Shown here: piece by piece, positions 56,847-64,000 of the stretch
Numbering within the stretch: the first letter of the stretch is position 1
How the letters are laid out: every line of letters starts with the position of its first letter
Assembly: GCF_003260015.1 (NCBI RefSeq)
Contig: NZ_QCXS01000002.1
Location: 2,356,001 to 2,420,000 of the forward strand
DNA length: 64,000 nt
Source of the DNA: Nakamurella deserti
GTDB lineage: Bacteria > Actinomycetota > Actinomycetes > Mycobacteriales > Nakamurellaceae
Reading direction: 5' to 3'
The notes under the pieces: generated by a model
Databases searched by the model: none
Seen by the model: only the letters and a program-made list of their open reading frames with translations
Told to the model about the DNA's origin: nothing
Position numbers and translations under genes: made by a program

Positions 56847-57944
56847 ATGGCCAACGTGACCTACGAGAACGCTTCCCGGATCTACCCGGGCAACCCGCCG
56901 GTGAAGGCGGTCAACCGGGTCAACCTCGACATCGCCGACGGCGAGTTCCTCGTCCTCGTCGGCCCGTCGGGCTCCGGCAAGTCCACCGCGCTGCGGATGC
57001 TCGCGGGCCTCGAGGAGGTCAACGAGGGCCGCATCCTCATCGGCGGCCGCGACGTCACGAACCTGCCGCCGAAGAACCGCGACATCGCGATGGTGTTCCA
57101 GTCCTACGCGCTGTACCCGCACATGTCCGTCGCCGACAACATGGGCTTCGCGCTCAAGCTCCGCGGCGTCGCCAAGGACGAGATCGCCAAGAAGGTCAAG
57201 GAGGCCGCCGGCCTGCTCGACCTGGTCCAGTACCTCGACCGCAAGCCCAAGGCCCTCTCCGGTGGTCAGCGTCAGCGCGTCGCGATGGGCCGCGCCATCG
57301 TGCGCGAGCCCTCCGTGTTCCTCATGGACGAGCCGCTGTCGAACCTGGACGCGAAGCTGCGCGTCGAGACCCGCGCGAACATCGCCGAGCTGCAGGCCCG
57401 CCTGGGCACCACCACCGTCTACGTCACCCATGACCAGGTCGAGGCCATGACCATGGGTCACCGGGTCGCCGTCCTGCAGGCCGGTGGCTTCCTCCAGCAG
57501 GTCGACACCCCCCGCAACCTGTACGACCGCCCGGCCAACGTCTTCGTCGCCGGCTTCATGGGCTCTCCCTCGATGAACCTCTGCAAGGCCAGGCTCGTCG
57601 AGGGTGGCGTGCAGTTCGGCAGCGAGGTCGTGCCGCTCAAGGCCGAGGTGTGGAACGAGGCCAAGGCCGCGAACCTGACCGAGGTCACCTTCGGCGTCCG
57701 TCCCGAGGCCGTCACGCTGTCCTCCGAGGGCATGCCGGTGATCGTCGATCTGGTCGAGGAGCTGGGCGCCGACGCGTTCGTCCACGGCCACACGCCCGAC
57801 GGCGACCGGATGGTGGTCCGGGCCGACGCCCGCGTGCAACTGACCGGCGGCGCGACCGTCAAGGCGCACGTCACCGACCTGAACAACATCCACGTCTTCC
57901 ACCCGGAGACGGGCGAGCGTCTGGGTGCGGCCGCCGGACACTGA
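56847..57944 (+). CDS. msiK: Sugar ABC transporter ATPase, MsiK/UgpC type
   Basis: A 365-residue ATPase of the MalK/UgpC family that powers carbohydrate importers. In streptomycetes one MsiK serves several sugar permeases. Walker A GPSGSGKST is at 39-47, signature LSGGQRQRV, Walker B VFLMDEPLSNLD and H-loop THDQVEAM. A C-terminal regulatory OB-like domain follows from about 240. No permease or binding-protein genes are adjacent, which fits a shared ATPase. AAGGAGA sits well before ATG 56847. Codon use is more strongly biased than in neighbours, suggesting high expression. Confidence 0.93.
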   Translation: MANVTYENASRIYPGNPPVKAVNRVNLDIADGEFLVLVGPSGSGKSTALRMLAGLEEVNEGRILIGGRDVTNLPPKNRDIAMVFQSYALYPHMSVADNMGFALKLRGVAKDEIAKKVKEAAGLLDLVQYLDRKPKALSGGQRQRVAMGRAIVREPSVFLMDEPLSNLDAKLRVETRANIAELQARLGTTTVYVTHDQVEAMTMGHRVAVLQAGGFLQQVDTPRNLYDRPANVFVAGFMGSPSMNLCKARLVEGGVQFGSEVVPLKAEVWNEAKAANLTEVTFGVRPEAVTLSSEGMPVIVDLVEELGADAFVHGHTPDGDRMVVRADARVQLTGGATVKAHVTDLNNIHVFHPETGERLGAAAGH

Positions 57945-57980
57945 TCCGCGGCGGTCGACCGCGACCACGCCGCCGACCTG

Positions 57981-58020
57981 ACAGGGCCGGGCCCCGGAGC
58001 CATCCGGGACCCGGCCCTGT
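57981..58020 (+). terminator. Terminator after msiK
   Basis: ACAGGGCCGGG (57981-57991) pairs with CCCGGCCCTGT (58010-58020), with a further inner stem CCCGGA/TCCGGG. This long GC-rich hairpin isolates msiK from the zinc operon. Confidence 0.75.
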
Positions 58021-58087
58021 GCCGTTCTCCGGTGTCTCCGGCACCGCACCGGAACGCGGAGTTGCCCCGACCGGCGACCGCCTGATC

Positions 58088-58108
58088 TAATGGGAACCGT
58101 TCCCATTA
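58088..58108 (+). promoter_or_regulatory. Zur-like operator of znuACB
   Basis: AATGGGAACCGTTCCCATT, extended by one matching base on each side, is a perfect 21-bp palindrome ending 16 bp before the znuA start. It fits the AATGNNAACNNTTNNCATT form of actinobacterial Zur boxes. Zinc-loaded Zur would repress the importer. Confidence 0.75.
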
Positions 58109-58124
58109 TTGATTGAAGGCTTCC

Positions 58125-59069
58125 GTGATCCGACTGCGTTCCGCCCTGCCCGCCGCCCTGCTGACCGGCGCGCTGTTCCTCACCGCCTGCGGGTCGTCGT
58201 CCGACGAACCCGCCGCGTCGTCCACCTCCGGCGGCGCGGGGACCGCCGCAGCGGCCGGCCTGTCCGTGGTCGCCTCGACGAACGTCTGGGCCTCGGTCGC
58301 CCGCGCGGTCGGCGGCGACGCCGTCACCGTCACCTCGGTGCTCGACGACCCCAGCGCCGACCCGCACTCCTTCGAGGCGAGCCCGAAGGTCAAGCTGGCC
58401 ATGAGCCAGGCCGCCGTGGTCATCGTCAACGGCGGCGGCTACGACGACTGGGCGGTCAGCACCGCCGACTCGCTCGACCCGGTACCGACGATGATCGACG
58501 CGACCGAGGCCTCCGGCCTCGACACCTCGGTCGAGGGCTTCAACGAGCACGTCTTCTACGATCTGGACGCGGTGGGCACCGTCGCCGACGCGATTGCCGC
58601 CCGGCTCGGTGAGGCCGATCCGGCGCAGGCCGCGACCTTCACCGCCAATGCCGCCACCTTCACCGGCGAGCTGGCCACGCTCGAGGACGAGGTCGCCGCC
58701 CTGGGCGCCCAGCACCCGGGCACGGAGGTCGTCGTCACCGAGCCGGTGCCGGGCTACCTGATCCAGACCCTGGGCTTCACCGATGTCACCCCGCCGTCGT
58801 TCTCCGAGGCCGTCGAGGCCGAGTCCGAGGTCTCGGTCAAGGACCTCGCCGACACCGAGGCGCTGATCACGTCCAAGACCGCCACCCTGCTGTTCAACAA
58901 CACCCAGACCGGCGGTCCGGTCACCGACCAGCTGGTGGCCGCGGCCGAGTCGGCCGGGGTGGGCGTCGTCGGGGTCACCGAGACGCTGCCGGCGGGCGTC
59001 GACGACTACCTGACCTGGATGCGCGACAACCTGGCGGAGGTCGCGACCGCGCTCGGCGGCTCGGCGTGA
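58125..59069 (+). CDS. znuA: Zinc ABC transporter substrate-binding lipoprotein ZnuA
   Basis: A cluster A-I metal-binding lipoprotein of 314 residues. The lipobox LTAC puts the lipidated Cys at 22. The first metal His is in DPHSFEASPK near residue 85, another in NEHVFYDLD near 143, and the fold continues with the VVTEPVPGYLIQTLGF segment. There is no His-rich loop. GTG 58125 is chosen because GAAGG lies 5 nt upstream; a TTG at 58113 would overlap it. Head of znuACB under a Zur-like box. Manganese is an alternative substrate, but the operator favours zinc. Confidence 0.9.
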   Translation: MIRLRSALPAALLTGALFLTACGSSSDEPAASSTSGGAGTAAAAGLSVVASTNVWASVARAVGGDAVTVTSVLDDPSADPHSFEASPKVKLAMSQAAVVIVNGGGYDDWAVSTADSLDPVPTMIDATEASGLDTSVEGFNEHVFYDLDAVGTVADAIAARLGEADPAQAATFTANAATFTGELATLEDEVAALGAQHPGTEVVVTEPVPGYLIQTLGFTDVTPPSFSEAVEAESEVSVKDLADTEALITSKTATLLFNNTQTGGPVTDQLVAAAESAGVGVVGVTETLPAGVDDYLTWMRDNLAEVATALGGSA

Positions 59070-59188
59070 GCCGTGCCGGGCTGCGCACCGGTGCGGTGCG
59101 TGGGCCCGGCGACCGGGCCGACGGCGGGCTCGTCCGGGCCGGCCTCGCCCACGGCGGCGGTGACCGGAACGGCAGGGTGGTAGAAACA

Positions 59189-60034
59189 GTGACCGAGATG
59201 ACTGCGACGACGGACCGGCCGCCGAGCGGCCCGCCGGGTACGTCCGCGGTGTCGCTGCGGGGCGCTCGACTGGCCTACGGCGACCACGTGCTGTGGGACG
59301 GCCTGGACCTGGACGTCTCCCCCGGCGAGTTCGTCGCCGTCCTCGGCCCCAACGGCGCGGGGAAGACGTCGCTGTTGCGGGTGCTGCTCGGGCAGACCGC
59401 CCTGGCCGGTGGCTCCGTCGAGGTCGGCGGACGCCAGGTCCGTCGCGGCTCGCCGCGGATCGGCTACGTCCCGCAGCAGAAGAGTTTCGATCCGGGGCTG
59501 CCGCTGCGTGCCCGCGACCTCGTCGGTTTCGGGATCGACGGGCACCGGTGGGGCGTCGCCTGGCCGACCCGGAGCCGGAAGGCCCGGGTGGACCGGGCGC
59601 TGGCAGAGGTCGGTGCGCTGTCCTACGCCGACGCCCCCGTCGGGCTGCTCTCCGGTGGTGAGCAGCAACGGCTGCGCATCGCCCAGGCCCTCATCACCGA
59701 TCCGGACGTGCTGCTCTGCGACGAACCGCTGCTGTCGCTGGACCTGTCGCACCAGCGGTCGGTCAGCGAGCTGATCGACGAACGCCGGCGGGCCACCCGC
59801 ACGGCCGTGCTGTTCGTGACCCACGAGATCAACCCGATCATGGACAAGGTCGACCGGGTGCTGTACCTGGCCAACGGCCGCTTCCGCATCGGCACCCCCG
59901 CCGAGGTCATGTGCACCGAGGTGCTCAGTGACCTCTACCAGGCGCACGTCGAGGTGGTCACCGTCGCCGGCCGGTTGATGGTGCTCGGCGTCGAACAGGA
60001 ACCGCACCACCACGACCACGGGGACGCCGCGTGA
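59189..60034 (+). CDS. znuC: Zinc ABC transporter ATPase ZnuC
   Basis: ATPase of the zinc importer. Walker A is GPNGAGKTS, signature LSGGEQQRL, Walker B VLLCDEPLLSLD and H-loop VTHEINPI. It ends in a His-rich tail, HHHDHG, that may bind zinc. The start is uncertain: GTG 59189 gives 281 residues, while an in-frame GTG at 59066 overlaps the znuA stop (GTGA) and would add 41 low-conservation residues. The gene overlaps znuB by 4 bp. Confidence 0.9.
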   Translation: MTEMTATTDRPPSGPPGTSAVSLRGARLAYGDHVLWDGLDLDVSPGEFVAVLGPNGAGKTSLLRVLLGQTALAGGSVEVGGRQVRRGSPRIGYVPQQKSFDPGLPLRARDLVGFGIDGHRWGVAWPTRSRKARVDRALAEVGALSYADAPVGLLSGGEQQRLRIAQALITDPDVLLCDEPLLSLDLSHQRSVSELIDERRRATRTAVLFVTHEINPIMDKVDRVLYLANGRFRIGTPAEVMCTEVLSDLYQAHVEVVTVAGRLMVLGVEQEPHHHDHGDAA

Positions 60035-60915
60035 CCGGCGACGCCGTGGGCCTCGGCCGGTTCCTCTCCTTCACCGACTTCTGGGATCTGCTCCCGCTCG
60101 TGACCCTGTCCCTGGCGGCGGCGGTGCTGATGGGCATCATGGCCGGCGTCGTCGGGCCGATGGTGCAGGCCCGGGACCTGGCCTTCGCCGTCCACGGCAT
60201 CGCCGAACTGTCGTTCACCGGCGCGGCCGCGGCGCTGCTGCTGGGGGTCTCGGTGGTCGGCGGGTCGCTGGTCGGCTCGCTCATCGCCGCGATGACCTTC
60301 GGCCTGCTCGGGGTGCGCGCCCGTGAGCGGAACTCCGCGATCGGCGTCGTGATGGCGTTCGGGTTGGGTCTCGGCGTGCTGTTCGCCTCGCTGTACAGCG
60401 GGCGGACGGCGAACAAGTTCGGAGCCCTCGTCGGGCAGCCGAGCGCGGTCACCGGCGAGGCCCTCGGGGTGCTCGCCGTCGTCGCGGTGCTGGTCATCGG
60501 GGCCATGACGCTGCTGTGGCGGCCGCTGTTCTTCGGGTCCGTCGACCCGGACGTGGCGGTCGCCCGCGGCGTACGGATGGGATTGCTCGGACCGGCGTTC
60601 ATGGTGGTGCTCGGGTTGACCGTGGCGATGGCGGTGCAGATCATCGGGGCGCTGCTGGTGCTGTCGCTGCTCATCACGCCGACCGCGGCGGCGTCCCGGG
60701 TCACGGCGTCCCCGCTCCGGGTGACGCTGCTGTCCGTCCTCTTCGCGACCACCTCCGCCGTCGGCGGCGTGCTGCTGGCGCTGTCGCCGGGACTGCCGAT
60801 CAGCCCGTACGTCACGACCCTGTCGTTCCTCATCTACCTGGTGTGCCGGCTGATCGGCCGTCGCCGGACCCGGCGCGGCTGGGGTGCCCGGGCGCGCGTG
60901 GCCGTCCCGGCCTGA
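60031..60915 (+). CDS. znuB: Zinc ABC transporter permease ZnuB
   Basis: A 294-residue membrane permease of the ABC-3 family with about eight hydrophobic segments. AVHGIAELSFTGAAAALLLG, then VRARERNSAIGVVMAFGLGLGVL, are typical pieces, and LVLSLLITPTAAASR is the family's late conserved helix. GTG 60031 overlaps the znuC stop (GTGA), indicating coupled translation. It completes znuACB. Confidence 0.92.
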   Translation: MTGDAVGLGRFLSFTDFWDLLPLVTLSLAAAVLMGIMAGVVGPMVQARDLAFAVHGIAELSFTGAAAALLLGVSVVGGSLVGSLIAAMTFGLLGVRARERNSAIGVVMAFGLGLGVLFASLYSGRTANKFGALVGQPSAVTGEALGVLAVVAVLVIGAMTLLWRPLFFGSVDPDVAVARGVRMGLLGPAFMVVLGLTVAMAVQIIGALLVLSLLITPTAAASRVTASPLRVTLLSVLFATTSAVGGVLLALSPGLPISPYVTTLSFLIYLVCRLIGRRRTRRGWGARARVAVPA

Positions 60916-60958
60916 GAGACTGCTGTCCCTTCTCCTCGGTACCGGACGGCGGTCGACG

Positions 60959-61474
60959 ATGGACATCCGCGTGGCCCGGCCGGACGACGCCGCGGCGATC
61001 CTGGAGATCCACAACGCCGCGGTGACCCGGTCGACGGCCATCTTCACCGACCGGCTGGAGACCCTGGCCGAACGGCAGGCCTACCTGGCCGACCACGCGG
61101 CCGCCGGGCACACGGTGCTGGTGGCCGAGGTGGACGACCGGGTCGTCGGGTACGCGAGCTTCGGGACCTGGCGGAAGAAGAACGGCTACCGGCTGACCGT
61201 GGACGACTCGGTCTACGTGCGCGACGGCCACCAGGGCGCCGGCATCGGGTCGGCCCTGCTGACCGCTCTCGTCGCGCGGGCGCGGGCGGCCGGCTTCCAC
61301 GTGATGGTCGCCGACATCGAGGCCGGCAACGCCGGCTCGATCCGACTGCACGAGCGGCTGGGGTTCGAGGTCTGCGGCAGCGTGCGGCAGGTCGGCACCA
61401 AATACGGACGCTGGCTGGACATCACCATCATGCAGCTGCTGCTCGACCCCGGCCAGGACGCGCCCGCGGGCTGA
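60959..61474 (+). CDS. GNAT acetyltransferase, phosphinothricin-acetyltransferase-like
   Basis: A 171-residue acetyl-CoA-dependent N-acetyltransferase. IRVARPDDAAAILEIHN and STAIFTDRLETLAER at the N-terminus, VDDSVYVRDGHQGAGIGSALL (acetyl-CoA loop) and AGNAGSIRLHERLGFE match the PAT/MddA group, which acetylates phosphinothricin, methionine sulfoximine and related compounds. Whether it confers resistance is not known. It starts 43 bp after znuB and converges with the DUF3224 gene. Confidence 0.88.
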   Translation: MDIRVARPDDAAAILEIHNAAVTRSTAIFTDRLETLAERQAYLADHAAAGHTVLVAEVDDRVVGYASFGTWRKKNGYRLTVDDSVYVRDGHQGAGIGSALLTALVARARAAGFHVMVADIEAGNAGSIRLHERLGFEVCGSVRQVGTKYGRWLDITIMQLLLDPGQDAPAG

Positions 61475-61496
61475 CGGCCGTGCCCGGCGGCGTCGC

Positions 61497-61904
61497 TCAG
61501 CCGACGGTGTAGTCCAGCCGGAACCGCTCGGTGTCGCCGTCGATCACGAGCGCCCCGCCACCGGTCATTCCGGCCAGCTCTCCGGTACCGCTGCCCGGCA
61601 CGATGAGGAAGAACTCATTGCTCCGGGTCACCCCGTCCGTGGTCGCCGAGTGCGCCAGGTTGAGGGTGCCGCGACGCCCGTCGACGCTGCCCTCGAACGA
61701 CTCCAGAGCCACGTAGGTGCCGGTGCCCGTCTCCTCGGAGAAGGCGTAACTGAACTGCGTCTCCGACCGCCCCTCGACCGCTCCGGTGAAGGTCTTCACC
61801 ATGTGGGCGTGGCCGACCCCGAGGGCCGTGACGATCCCGGGGACGTGGTCGGTCGGGACGAACTGCGAGACGGTGAACGTGCCCTCGGCACTGGCGGTTG
61901 TCAT
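61497..61904 (-). CDS. DUF3224 domain protein
   Basis: A 135-residue beta-barrel-like protein of the DUF3224 family: the TFTGAVEGRSETQF, GTGTYVALESFEGSVDGRRGTL and LIVPGSGTGELAGMTG segments are typical (each a strand-turn-strand unit). Actinobacterial relatives have an allene-oxide-cyclase-like fold and no established function. No signal peptide. A hairpin separates it from the upstream AAA ATPase gene. Confidence 0.87.
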   Translation of the reverse strand: MTTASAEGTFTVSQFVPTDHVPGIVTALGVGHAHMVKTFTGAVEGRSETQFSYAFSEETGTGTYVALESFEGSVDGRRGTLNLAHSATTDGVTRSNEFFLIVPGSGTGELAGMTGGGALVIDGDTERFRLDYTVG

Positions 61905-61921
61905 GTCGTCGAACCCTAGGT

Positions 61922-61942
61922 CCGGGCACCGACAGTGCCCGG
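61922..61942 (-). terminator. Terminator after AAA ATPase
   Basis: CCGGGCAC (61922-61929) and GTGCCCGG (61935-61942) form a perfect 8-bp stem with a 5-nt loop between the AAA ATPase stop and the DUF3224 start on the minus strand. Confidence 0.55.
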
Positions 61943-61969
61943 CGGGACCTGCGGTCGGACGCCCGCCGG

Positions 61970-63442
61970 TCAGCCGCTCCAGGCCGGCGGCGCGAGACCG
62001 GGCACGGGTCCGAAGCCACCGTGACCCTGAGCTGTCCGGTCGCCTCCGGGCCGACCGGACAGCAGCGCCCGGGTGACCTCCTGGGTGGCGTCCAGCATGT
62101 CGTCCAGCGCCGCGTCGAGGTCGGCGCCGTGCACCACGGCCGCCCCGGGTTCCCCGTCGGTGCGGGTGAGCGACTCCAGCACGGCCCGGCGCAGCAGCTC
62201 CTTCACGAACGACGCCGTCATCCCCCCGGTCCGCTCGACCACCCGGTCGACGTCGGCGTCGGACACACGCATCGGCACCCGTGCCCCGTACACCGCGAAC
62301 AACCGGCGACGGGCGTCGGCGTCGGGCAGGCCGATCTCCACGGCGACGTCGACCCGGCCGGGCCGGGCGGCGAGGGCCGGCTCGAGCAGGTCCGCGCGGT
62401 TGGTGGTCAGCAGGAAGACGAGGTCCGCGTCGGCGGCGGCCCCGTCCATCACGTCGAGCAGCTCGAACAGCACCGGGCTGGGGCCGGGTCCGTATCCGCG
62501 GTCCTCGGCGACGAGGTCGACGTCCTCCAGCACCACCGCCGCCGGCTGCAGCGTCCGGGCCAACGGGGCCACCGACCCGATGAGGTGCAGGGACCGACCG
62601 GACAGCAGCAGCACCGTGTAGCCCGTCAGCCGACCGACGACATAGCGCACCGTGTGTGTCTTGCCGGTACCCGGCGGCCCGTACAGCAGCAGCCCCCGCT
62701 TCAGGTGCTGGCCGGCGGCCCGCATCCGGTCGCGCAGGCCCGCCATGTCGACGGTGTGCCGTTCCACGCGGCGCAGCACCGCTTCGGGGAGCACCACGTC
62801 CTCCCGTCGGGTCTCCGGTAGCGACACGAAGGCGATCGACAGCCCGCCCTGGTTGTCGGCCACGAGTTCCAGCACGTGTCCGCGGTACACGTTGAGCGCG
62901 GTCGCCAGCTCGACGAGCTCCTGCTGCACAGCCTGCGCCGCGGCCACCGACAGCCCCACCACCTCCAGGGTCAGGGTGGGTTGCTGGTGCGGCTCGGGTC
63001 CGCGGACCATCAGCACGTAGGGCCCGCGGCTGTCGGTGACGAGCAGCAGGCCGGTGCGCAGGCACGCGAGCGTGCTGCCGGGTCCGTTCGGCAGGTCGAC
63101 GAGGTCGGGCGCGGACAGTCGCAGCGGCGGCAGACCCTCCCCGCTGAGCAGCTGGCTGAGGGTGACGCCGCCGTAGTGCGGCGGCAGAGCCAGCCCGTGC
63201 ACCGCCACCGTGCGGCCCGGTGACGTCGTCCAGGCATCCAGTGCGGTCTGGACGTTGACCTGTTCGTACGGCGGGAGGTCGCGGGCGACGACCGAGGCGT
63301 GTCGACGCTCCTCGCCCAGGTGACCGACCAGCAACTCGGTGACCCGGCGGCCGACGCCGGGGTCGGCCGCCTGGTGCACCCACTCGAGGAAGGCGACGTA
63401 GCGACGGGCGAACGCGCGTGCGTCGTCCTCGGATGCGGTCAT
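61970..63442 (-). CDS. AAA-family ATPase with uncharacterised N-terminal domain
   Basis: A 490-residue classical AAA ATPase. The first ~230 residues form a helical/beta domain I do not recognise. The ATPase core has Walker A LYGPPGTGKT near 258, Walker B VVLEDVDLVAED near 310, sensor-1 LTTNR and arginine-finger region RPGRVDVAV, then a helical lid. The LEDVD form of Walker B recalls Bcs1-like AAA proteins. No protease domain or membrane span is seen, so it probably remodels protein partners. GAGGGGG upstream supports ATG 63442. Confidence 0.85.
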   Translation of the reverse strand: MTASEDDARAFARRYVAFLEWVHQAADPGVGRRVTELLVGHLGEERRHASVVARDLPPYEQVNVQTALDAWTTSPGRTVAVHGLALPPHYGGVTLSQLLSGEGLPPLRLSAPDLVDLPNGPGSTLACLRTGLLLVTDSRGPYVLMVRGPEPHQQPTLTLEVVGLSVAAAQAVQQELVELATALNVYRGHVLELVADNQGGLSIAFVSLPETRREDVVLPEAVLRRVERHTVDMAGLRDRMRAAGQHLKRGLLLYGPPGTGKTHTVRYVVGRLTGYTVLLLSGRSLHLIGSVAPLARTLQPAAVVLEDVDLVAEDRGYGPGPSPVLFELLDVMDGAAADADLVFLLTTNRADLLEPALAARPGRVDVAVEIGLPDADARRRLFAVYGARVPMRVSDADVDRVVERTGGMTASFVKELLRRAVLESLTRTDGEPGAAVVHGADLDAALDDMLDATQEVTRALLSGRPGGDRTAQGHGGFGPVPGLAPPAWSG

Positions 63443-63514
63443 CTGCGGGCCCCCTCGATGCGCGATGGCGCTCACCGTACCGGTGACCGGTGACCGCTCA
63501 CCTTCCAAGACCGG

Positions 63515-64000
63515 TCAGCCGGGTTCGGGGGTGCGGTGCCGGTCGACGGCGGCCTCCGCGGCGAGGGGCACCGCGGCGGGCACCGTCCCGGCGACCAGGT
63601 CGTAGCGCGCGCCGTAGGCCGCGACGACGGCGTCCGCGACGGCCTCCACCGGCGTGCCGGACACGGTGTCCTCGACGGCGCCGACGGTCTCCGGCCGCCA
63701 GCTCAGGCCCAGGTGGCGGTAGGCCGGCTCCAGGACGTCGCGGACGGCAGCCGCGTCGGTCACCACGATCATCGAGCTGAAGAGCCAGCCACCGGGAACC
63801 AGCCGCTGGGCGGTGCCGACGAGCTTGCGGCCGCCGCCGTCGTGCACGCTGAACTCACCGGGGCAGTACTCGCCCGGCACCTCGCCCACGCCGGCCGGCA
63901 CGCCGAGCTGCCGCAGGGCACCGGCGAGGAGCTCCCCGAAGTCGGCGAACCGGGCCCGGATGTCGATGGCTCCGCGCGGCGCGGCCGACACGTGGTCCAG
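63515..64000 (-). CDS. Lipoate-protein-ligase-like protein, 5' end outside window
   Basis: The frame is open to the window edge, so its start lies beyond 64000. The visible 161 residues include PGEYCPGEFSVHDGGGRKL, then VGTAQRLVPGGWLFSSMIVV, which match the catalytic half of the biotin/lipoate ligase (LplA/LipB) fold, with the conserved Lys of GRKLVGTAQR. It probably attaches lipoate or octanoate to proteins. Its partner proteins are not in view. Confidence 0.8.
   Translation of the reverse strand: MDHVSAAPRGAIDIRARFADFGELLAGALRQLGVPAGVGEVPGEYCPGEFSVHDGGGRKLVGTAQRLVPGGWLFSSMIVVTDAAAVRDVLEPAYRHLGLSWRPETVGAVEDTVSGTPVEAVADAVVAAYGARYDLVAGTVPAAVPLAAEAAVDRHRTPEPG

Overview
This is a 64 kb chromosomal stretch from a very GC-rich actinomycete. 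Almost every third codon position is G or C, and GTG starts are common. The gene families point the same way: class II FBPase GlpX, an Rv3722c-type aspartate aminotransferase, a long Lhr helicase, an MsiK-type sugar ATPase, DUF445, DUF664 and DUF3224 proteins, and IdeR-like iron boxes. A Nakamurella/Frankiales-like organism would fit, but the sequence alone does not fix the genus. I see no rRNA, tRNA, phage, insertion sequence or CRISPR.

Layout. 0-12 kb: glpX; a 0.75 kb non-coding repeat element; a minus-strand set of alpha-glucosidase, MFS permease and pentapeptide-repeat protein with a divergent LacI regulator; DUF664 and VOC proteins; DUF445; DapC-type aminotransferase; M19 dipeptidase. 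12-18 kb: hsp20 under a CIRCE operator; the PTS-dependent dihydroxyacetone kinase operon dhaKLM; aspartate aminotransferase with a YjbR protein; a Nei-type glycosylase. 18-28 kb: an AraC/VOC pair, a HAD phosphatase, a secreted CHAP protein and the 1591-residue Lhr helicase. 28-43 kb: EamA exporter with LysR regulator, APC permease, a heterodimeric ABC exporter, a DEAD-box RNA helicase, a TetR/NAD-epimerase pair, ArfB, an M48 protease and a 3-hydroxyisobutyryl-CoA hydrolase-like enzyme. 43-52 kb: a VanW protein, an XRE regulator, and the efeUOB iron-uptake operon with tandem iron boxes. 52-64 kb: peptide deformylase, a fused OtsA-OtsB trehalose enzyme, LacI regulator with MsiK ATPase, the znuACB zinc importer behind a Zur-like box, a GNAT acetyltransferase, DUF3224, an AAA ATPase and the 3' part of a lipoate-ligase-like gene.

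How the genes work together. Carbon: alpha-glucosidase and MsiK are each next to one of two paralogous LacI regulators, with clear palindromic operators in both divergent gaps. DhaKLM, GlpX and OtsAB join glycerol/triose, gluconeogenic and trehalose metabolism. Metals: efeUOB and znuACB carry different metal-box palindromes. Stress: hsp20 has a CIRCE, a second AT-core palindrome, and a leader that can fold to pair its start codon.

The least explained material is non-coding. Several gene-free gaps hold GC-rich tandem arrays, each with its own unit (17, 19, about 41, about 98 and 15 bp). The gap after glpX holds an ordered element built from CGCGACA heptamers in direct pairs 20 bp apart, followed by inverted pairs. 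Most genes are ordinary actinobacterial housekeeping. The best candidates for something undescribed are the CGCGACA element, the minisatellite-like arrays, the hsp20 leader and the EfeU C-terminal fusion.
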